Shown one piece after another: positions 22,718-26,757 of a stretch of DNA of 26,757 nucleotides. The position numbers and the translations under genes were made by a program. The stretch comes from JAXHLG01 sp046497225 (GTDB taxonomy: Bacteria; Patescibacteriota; Minisyncoccia; Moranbacterales; DUUL01). Where the stretch lies: the NCBI GenBank assembly GCA_046497225.1, contig JAWOGA010000013.1:1-26757 (forward strand). Direction: 5' to 3'. Within the stretch, counting starts at the first letter, position 1. Each line of letters opens with the position of its first letter. A model generated the notes under the pieces. The model did not search any database. It was not told the DNA's origin and saw only the letters and a program-made list of their open reading frames with translations.

Positions 22718-23848
22718 CTAAAAATTCAACTTGGTTTTTTCCTTTAAATCAGAGATTTCTTTTGCTCGATTCTTTCCTTTCTTTTTATACTCATTATACA
22801 TTTTTTTGTCTTGAAGTAAAAGATTTATCGCTAAATAAATCTCATAAGATCGATAGGGATTAATTAAAATCGCATTGTCTCCTACAACCTCCGGAAGAGA
22901 GGAGCAATTAGAGGTAATTACCGGAACTCCGGAAGCCATCGCCTCCAAAGGAGGAAATCCAAATCCCTCAAAATAGGAAGGATAAATAAACAACCAGGCG
23001 CCGGCATAAATAAAAGGCTTGTCTTTCTCTTTTATAAAATCAGTAAAAATAATATCTTCTCGAAATCGACTCGCTTCAATCCTATTGAAAACTTTTTTCC
23101 ATAACCATCCTTTCTTTCCGGCAATGACCAGTTTTAAATCATTCTTCGCATAGTTTTCCTTCCAATATTCAAAAGCCTCCACTAAAGAAATAATATTTTT
23201 TCTTGGTTCAATGGTTCCTAAAAATAAAATATAATTCATAGGAAGTTGATATTTTTTCAGTATTTTGTCTCTTTTTACTGGACTTTCCTCCTTCTTAAAA
23301 ACAAAGTCATCAAAAAAAGGAAATAAAACTTTGATTTTTTCTTTTGTTATTTTGTATAAATTTACAACATCTTCCGCCGTAGAATCAGAAACGGCTAGAA
23401 TTTTATCAAATCCCCGGCACATTTTCCGGGGATTGATAAAAAAATGCCACATCCTTCTTTTTAAAGAAAATGTTTCAGGAAATTTTTCGAAAGACAAATC
23501 ATGAACTGTTAAGTATTTTTTACAATGCCTGCTTAAGCTTATAAAACAAAAATTAGGAACAAAAAAAATGTCCGCTCCTCCGATCATTTTGTCAGCTTTG
23601 GGCCAACCCAGGAGCCAGAAGGATAAATTTAAAACCTTATTGGGAAACTTAAACTTCTTTATTTCAACATTATCCAAATCTTCAAGCCAGGAAAAATCCT
23701 CTTTAATATTCTTAAAAGAATTCACAAAAAGAATAATCCGGCTATCTGTATAGGAAGCCGCTAAATATTTAATCAATCCTCGGGTGTATTCCTCCACTCC
23801 GGTTTTCCCTCCCCTCTGCAAACACCGAGTGTCAATTCCTATTTTCAT
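22718..23848 (-). CDS. GT4 family glycosyltransferase, C-terminus in -1 frame
   Basis: The protein is a paralogue of the neighbouring glycosyltransferase. It shows MKIGIDTRCLQRGGKTGVEEY, a YLTVHDLSFEKFP segment, ILAVSDSTAEDV, FLGTIEPRKNI, LVIAGKKGWL and EGFGFPPLE near residue 293, then GVPVITSNCSSLPEV. I take the ATG at 23848; a TTG one codon earlier is less likely. The start overlaps the Wzz-like gene by 17 bases. The frame stops at 22718 with KTKLNF, before the last family helix. The -1 frame after an A6 run (22735-22740) encodes KNQVEFLGIVFEKNS and stops at 22692, which fits the missing helix and leaves a normal 15-base gap to the next gene. It may be a small indel, an assembly error or programmed slippage. 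Confidence 0.92.
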   Translation of the reverse strand: MKIGIDTRCLQRGGKTGVEEYTRGLIKYLAASYTDSRIILFVNSFKNIKEDFSWLEDLDNVEIKKFKFPNKVLNLSFWLLGWPKADKMIGGADIFFVPNFCFISLSRHCKKYLTVHDLSFEKFPETFSLKRRMWHFFINPRKMCRGFDKILAVSDSTAEDVVNLYKITKEKIKVLFPFFDDFVFKKEESPVKRDKILKKYQLPMNYILFLGTIEPRKNIISLVEAFEYWKENYAKNDLKLVIAGKKGWLWKKVFNRIEASRFREDIIFTDFIKEKDKPFIYAGAWLFIYPSYFEGFGFPPLEAMASGVPVITSNCSSLPEVVGDNAILINPYRSYEIYLAINLLLQDKKMYNEYKKKGKNRAKEISDLKEKTKLNF

Positions 23849-24458
23849 CAAAGTGGCTTTCTTTAAAATAATAAATAAAAAGTATTAGAAAAATTCCCGC
23901 TAAAAAACCCGCCGCCAAAGCTATGGATAAATAAAGCAAAAGACTGGGATTGCCCTTGTGAACAACTAATTCACCATTGTTTAATTTAAACCAGTTGGGA
24001 TCATTATTCTCATAATTCAGCTTCTTGGTTTTTTCCTGCAAATTCTTCTTTAAAGCCTTGTATGCAGTAAAAACCTCCTTTTTAACAAAACCCTTGTATT
24101 CAATTTTCACATAATTGGACGAAAGCTGATTAGCGCTTATCCCCTTTATATCACCAAAATTTTCTCCGCCAAGCTCCAAAAAATCCTTTTTAACCCCCAA
24201 TAAAAAACTTGGATCTCCAGCCCAGTAAACTATGTTTTCAGCAAATTTTTCATCCGCTTCAAGTCTATAAAACTGGTCATATTTATATTCTTCGGATTGT
24301 TGGAAATTATTTCTATCAATATCAACAGAGAAAGAAGCTAAATAAAAATCGGTTTGATAGCGCCAAACAAAAAATCCAGCCACCAAAAATAATAAAACGA
24401 TTAAGATTAATAAATGCTTATACTTCCCAATTAATTTGATAAAATCTTTAAATTCCAT
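23832..24458 (-). CDS. Wzz-like polysaccharide chain-length/assembly membrane protein
   Basis: The 208-residue protein has the layout of polysaccharide co-polymerases. There is a short cytoplasmic tail (MEFKDFIKLIGKYKH) and a first helix at about 14-33. An outside domain of about 135 residues follows, then a second helix at about 173-198 preceded by a Pro (KGNPS), and a short C-terminal tail. Wzz-type proteins set chain length or help export of surface polysaccharide. Sequence identity to known Wzz is not evident by eye, and the outside domain is shorter than usual, so the call rests on topology and on two glycosyltransferase genes directly downstream with overlapping frames. A promoter candidate lies just upstream. 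There is no kinase domain. Confidence 0.65.
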   Translation of the reverse strand: MEFKDFIKLIGKYKHLLILIVLLFLVAGFFVWRYQTDFYLASFSVDIDRNNFQQSEEYKYDQFYRLEADEKFAENIVYWAGDPSFLLGVKKDFLELGGENFGDIKGISANQLSSNYVKIEYKGFVKKEVFTAYKALKKNLQEKTKKLNYENNDPNWFKLNNGELVVHKGNPSLLLYLSIALAAGFLAGIFLILFIYYFKESHFDENRN

Positions 24459-24492
24459 TGATTTTTAGATTAAATATTTTATAATTTTCCTT

Positions 24493-24521
24493 ATTTTAGT
24501 ATTAAATTGTTTTAAAATCAA
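24493..24521 (-). promoter_or_regulatory. Candidate promoter of the Wzz-glycosyltransferase operon
   Basis: On the minus strand TTGATT (24516-24521) and TAAAAT (24493-24498) are 17 bases apart, ending 34 bases before the start at 24458. No clear terminator separates the response-regulator gene upstream, so read-through from 26425 is also possible. Confidence 0.45.
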
Positions 24522-24584
24522 TGCATTGGACCTTTTTATGAAAAAACAGACAGCAAAAACACATCTTCAAAACAATCTAAATAT

Positions 24585-25025
24585 TTAAAGTCTCTCCAAT
24601 ACAAAATCCGTTTCAAACCTCAGTAAAAAATAAGCCTCTCCCGGCTGGGAAAGGCTTATATCATTATTCTTGATTTTTTCTGTAAATTTTTCAACGAAAT
24701 CCCTATAATCTCCATTCTTGCTCAAAAATAACCTGCCTGCTTTTTGAGCCTTTCTCGAATAAGAAGAATCTCCACTCATTAAAACCAATTCGATGTTCAA
24801 ATTATCACAAATCTCCCCTAGTTCAAAACCTCTTTCATTGTATTCCAAGTTCACCTCTGACAACACAAGAAAAATATTACTATTCGATTTCAAAATACTC
24901 TTGGCTTCTTTAAGATTATAAGCTGTTTCCACTAAAAAGTCTTCTCCGATAAAAACCCAGCTCATCGTTTCCAAGACAGAATCATTATCATCAACAATCA
25001 AGATAAACTTTTTCTGATCAGGCAT
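24585..25025 (-). CDS. Receiver-domain protein with Glu at the phospho-acceptor site
   Basis: The 146-residue protein is a stand-alone CheY-like receiver plus a short tail. The acidic pair is D12-D13 (LIVDDND). The strand IFLVLSEVNL puts Glu at position 57, exactly where CheY has its phosphorylated Asp. Ser84 in VLMSGD matches the switch Thr/Ser, and Lys103 in LFLSKNGD matches the conserved Lys. All marks of a receiver are therefore present except that Asp is replaced by Glu, a change that often mimics the phosphorylated state. The last 25 residues (SLSQPGEAYFLLRFETDFVLERL) are not a known output domain. It starts 14 bases after the DUF4012 gene and has a strong Shine-Dalgarno. No histidine kinase gene lies in the window. 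Confidence 0.88.
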   Translation of the reverse strand: MPDQKKFILIVDDNDSVLETMSWVFIGEDFLVETAYNLKEAKSILKSNSNIFLVLSEVNLEYNERGFELGEICDNLNIELVLMSGDSSYSRKAQKAGRLFLSKNGDYRDFVEKFTEKIKNNDISLSQPGEAYFLLRFETDFVLERL

Positions 25026-25030
25026 AACTT

Positions 25031-25036
25031 CCTCCT
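25031..25036 (-). promoter_or_regulatory. Strong Shine-Dalgarno for the receiver gene
   Basis: AGGAGG lies five bases upstream of the ATG at 25025, in the 14-base gap after the DUF4012 stop. It is one of only two clear sites in the window. Confidence 0.85.
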
Positions 25037-25039
25037 ACT

Positions 25040-26425
25040 TTAGCTTGCCACTTTTTTCTTCTCTTTGATAAAATTTAGCTTTAGATCTTTTTTAAGAACC
25101 TCCTCTTGATTATATTCACCGTCTTCGGTAATTACTTTAACCTTAACGGGAACATCTCCCACACCGGATTGCTTCTGGATTAAAAGCTTGTAATCATCCT
25201 TAATGCTCTCCGGCAAGGAATATTTCATTGTAGCAGTAGTTTGACGATTCATCAAGGCGTGAAAAACAAAACCGAAATATTTTCGCCCGTGATTTTCCTG
25301 AATATTGGGATAGCTAACCATTTCTCTTTCCAACAACTCTGCTCCTTTCGGTACATAAACCCTCAAATAAGAGTGGTAATCAGTTGTTCTCCAATCCCCC
25401 CTAGCGGCATTGTGGGTGTAGGTTATATCCAAAGTTGCCGTAGGCTTGGGCGTAGTTAAATCAACTGTATAATTCATTTTTCTATCTATATAATAGTCCG
25501 ATTTTAAAGCGCCTAAATTGGCATTCACCGCCATCAAATAATCCCCCTCCCATTCCCGATCAACCCTTCCCGTCCAATGAACATCCTCGGCAAGACCCTG
25601 GAGTTCAGAATCTTCAAAATACAATTGAATATTTTTGTTCCTCAATTCTTCCAAAGCTAAATCGGCTAGCTTGGGAATATTTTGCACGGTAACCAATTTT
25701 TCAGCCATAATCTGCGCTAATTTTTTCAAAATAAGCTTCCTATTTTGTACACTTATTCCCTGATAGCGAAAATTTCTCTCTACTTGTTCTTCTAATTTCA
25801 GCACCGCGTTTTCACTGTTGTATTCCCCCGGATATCCCGGAACCGCAATGGGGCCGGTTATTTCCAAAGCATCATTGAATACAGAAGCATTAACTGCAAC
25901 TACGCCATCAAAGTCATCATTTCCACCGGCTAAGCGGTAAAAATATTTCACCTTTTCCACACTACTGGGATAATCCGGATACCAATTAGAATCTCTAAAT
26001 TTCCACCGTTTAATTTCCATCATCTTATCAAAGGGATAAGGAGCGTCAATATCCGCCTCGATTCGCTGATTCAGCAAATTAGCATCCTCTACAAAAAGAG
26101 AAGTAATGTCTCCGTTTTTAGTCTTTACAATAGCATATTGACCTAAAAAACCTCCGGTTGGCCTTAACTCCATGTTATTTTGCAAAAGAATCAAAAAACG
26201 CCTTTCCTTATCATCCTTGGCGGTAAACTTTTTTACAAATTGATCAATAGCATGAATTTCCTTTTTGGTGTTTTCCTTCATTGGAAGAAAGCGCGTAACT
26301 TTTTCAAAAGCAGATAAAGACCCTACGAGCATTTGCTTTTTATCCATTTTTCCAAACAAAAAAATCCCCCCGAGAACAAACCCGGCTAAAACGATAAATA
26401 CTAAAATAATAAAAGTTTTTTTCAT
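25040..26425 (-). CDS. DUF4012 membrane-anchored surface protein
   Basis: The 461-residue protein has one N-terminal helix at about 4-25 (FIILVFIVLAGFVLGGIFLF), acting as an uncleaved anchor or signal. The outside part is the DUF4012 domain, with LILLQNNMELRPTGGFLGQY at about 78-97, RDSNWYPDYPSSVEK, DGVVAVNASVFNDAL, EGDYLMAVNANLGALKSDYY and a C-terminal part with YLRVYVPKGAELLE. These segments align one by one with the large DUF4012 protein at 18388-21549, so the two are paralogues at opposite ends of the surface-glycan cluster. This copy has only a four-residue cytoplasmic tail and no coiled coil. The function is unknown. It is followed after 14 bases by the receiver gene. No Shine-Dalgarno is present. 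Confidence 0.9.
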   Translation of the reverse strand: MKKTFIILVFIVLAGFVLGGIFLFGKMDKKQMLVGSLSAFEKVTRFLPMKENTKKEIHAIDQFVKKFTAKDDKERRFLILLQNNMELRPTGGFLGQYAIVKTKNGDITSLFVEDANLLNQRIEADIDAPYPFDKMMEIKRWKFRDSNWYPDYPSSVEKVKYFYRLAGGNDDFDGVVAVNASVFNDALEITGPIAVPGYPGEYNSENAVLKLEEQVERNFRYQGISVQNRKLILKKLAQIMAEKLVTVQNIPKLADLALEELRNKNIQLYFEDSELQGLAEDVHWTGRVDREWEGDYLMAVNANLGALKSDYYIDRKMNYTVDLTTPKPTATLDITYTHNAARGDWRTTDYHSYLRVYVPKGAELLEREMVSYPNIQENHGRKYFGFVFHALMNRQTTATMKYSLPESIKDDYKLLIQKQSGVGDVPVKVKVITEDGEYNQEEVLKKDLKLNFIKEKKKVAS

Positions 26426-26476
26426 TTCCGGTTTTTATGATTTTTCTGATTTTTTTATTCTAACAAAAATTAGTTT

Positions 26477-26506
26477 AACATAGAATTTCAAAAAACCCAA
26501 TATCAA
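26477..26506 (-). promoter_or_regulatory. Candidate promoter of the DUF4012-receiver genes
   Basis: On the minus strand TTGATA (26501-26506) and TATGTT (26477-26482) are 18 bases apart, about 50 bases before the ATG at 26425. Confidence 0.4.
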
Positions 26507-26550
26507 TCCAGGTATTCGGAAAAAAGTCAAAATTTTAAGTAGAATTAAGG

Positions 26551-26565
26551 AGCAAGGAGATAAAA
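26551..26565 (+). repeat. Short direct repeat, copy 1
   Basis: AGCAAGGAGATAAAA occurs here and again at 26722-26736. Both copies are followed by A-rich sequence with ATGCAAGATAC or ATGCAAAAGTC. The 332 bases from 26426 to the end hold no convincing gene, only these repeats, a promoter candidate and a terminator. Confidence 0.6.
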
Positions 26566-26657
26566 TGAAAAGATAAAAATTACAAGATGCAAGATACAAA
26601 CAATTTGTAAATTCGAAATTAAAAGGCACAAAACGTCTATTCAGAGTCAGGCGCCAA

Positions 26658-26692
26658 AATAAACCCGACAAATCTAGTTTGTCGGGTTTATT
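26658..26692. terminator. Strong hairpin terminator, probably for a gene beyond the right edge
   Basis: AATAAACCCGACAAA (26658-26672) pairs perfectly with its inverse at 26678-26692 over a five-base loop. On the minus strand it is followed by TTTTGG, which suits a minus-strand gene entering from the right. The plus side is less T-rich. Confidence 0.75.
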
Positions 26693-26721
26693 GTTGCTTT
26701 AAACTCCAAACAGAAGCAAGA

Positions 26722-26736
26722 AGCAAGGAGATAAAA
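26722..26736 (+). repeat. Short direct repeat, copy 2
   Basis: This is the second copy of AGCAAGGAGATAAAA, followed by ATTCAAAATGCAAAAGTCAAA-type sequence to the window end. Such A-rich degenerate tracts look like dispersed intergenic repeats. Confidence 0.6.
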
Positions 26737-26757
26737 ATTCAAAATGCAAAAGTCAAA

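Noticed and set aside
26435..26671. Hydrophobic 78-residue frame on the minus strand
   Set aside because: It overlaps the perfect terminator hairpin and the promoter region, has repetitive Phe/Leu composition from AT-rich DNA, and has no ribosome-binding site.
1..26757. CRISPR array, tRNA or rRNA genes, insertion sequence
   Set aside because: I scanned the gaps on both strands and saw no regular repeat-spacer series, no tRNA T-arm or acceptor pairs, and no transposase-like protein.

Overview
The window is AT-rich bacterial DNA that reads with the standard bacterial code: TAA, TAG and TGA all act as stops and Trp is TGG. It suggests a small-genome bacterium of the Candidate Phyla Radiation / Patescibacteria (Parcubacteria-like). 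The reasons are a compact EF-Ts, a eukaryote-like IleRS, two DUF4012 surface proteins, almost no Shine-Dalgarno sequences, A-rich leaders, and intergenic spacers filled with AT-rich palindromes and short repeats. Lineage placement is inference; there is no rRNA here to confirm it.

Layout. (1) 1-1682, minus strand: rpsB - tsf - PSP1-domain gene (cut by the window edge), a translation operon. (2) 2036-4135, plus: pnp with a perfect palindromic terminator, divergent from rpsB across a 353-base spacer with hairpins. (3) 4351-5574, plus: a single-pass membrane protein of unknown function. (4) About 5686-6107, plus: a noncoding stretch with a near-consensus promoter, many paired elements and an intrinsic terminator. 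I read it as a free-standing structured RNA of about 420 nt that I cannot assign to a family. (5) 16315 down to 6230, minus: one apparent 10-kb operon from a good promoter at 16361-16389 to a terminator at 6119-6156. It encodes a 7TM protein (7TM_transglut-like), an ATP-grasp ligase fused to a retropepsin-like protease domain, a second ATP-grasp ligase, a YdjC/ChbG-like deacetylase, a third ATP-grasp ligase, a class A penicillin-binding protein and IleRS. (6) 16468-16833, plus: a small receiver-fold-like protein with a strong Shine-Dalgarno, divergent from that operon. (7) 16965-18107, minus: a solitary AAA/DUF4143 ATPase with a consensus promoter. (8) 26425 down to 18388, minus: a cell-surface cluster of DUF4012 protein, degenerate response regulator, Wzz-like membrane protein, two GT4 glycosyltransferases and a large coiled-coil/DUF4012 protein.

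How the genes fit together. Regions 5 and 8 both point to the cell envelope. The three ligases, protease, 7TM protein and deacetylase sit in overlapping or tightly spaced reading frames directly ahead of the peptidoglycan polymerase PBP1A. This suggests a system that ligates amino acids or peptides to a wall- or surface-linked substrate; the substrate is unknown. Region 8 looks like a surface-glycan assembly locus. The most notable points are the unassigned RNA at 5686-6107, the ligase/7TM/protease/PBP operon, a receiver with Glu in place of the phospho-acceptor Asp, an IleRS with an altered HIGH motif, and a glycosyltransferase whose missing C-terminal helix is found in the -1 frame after an A6 run.
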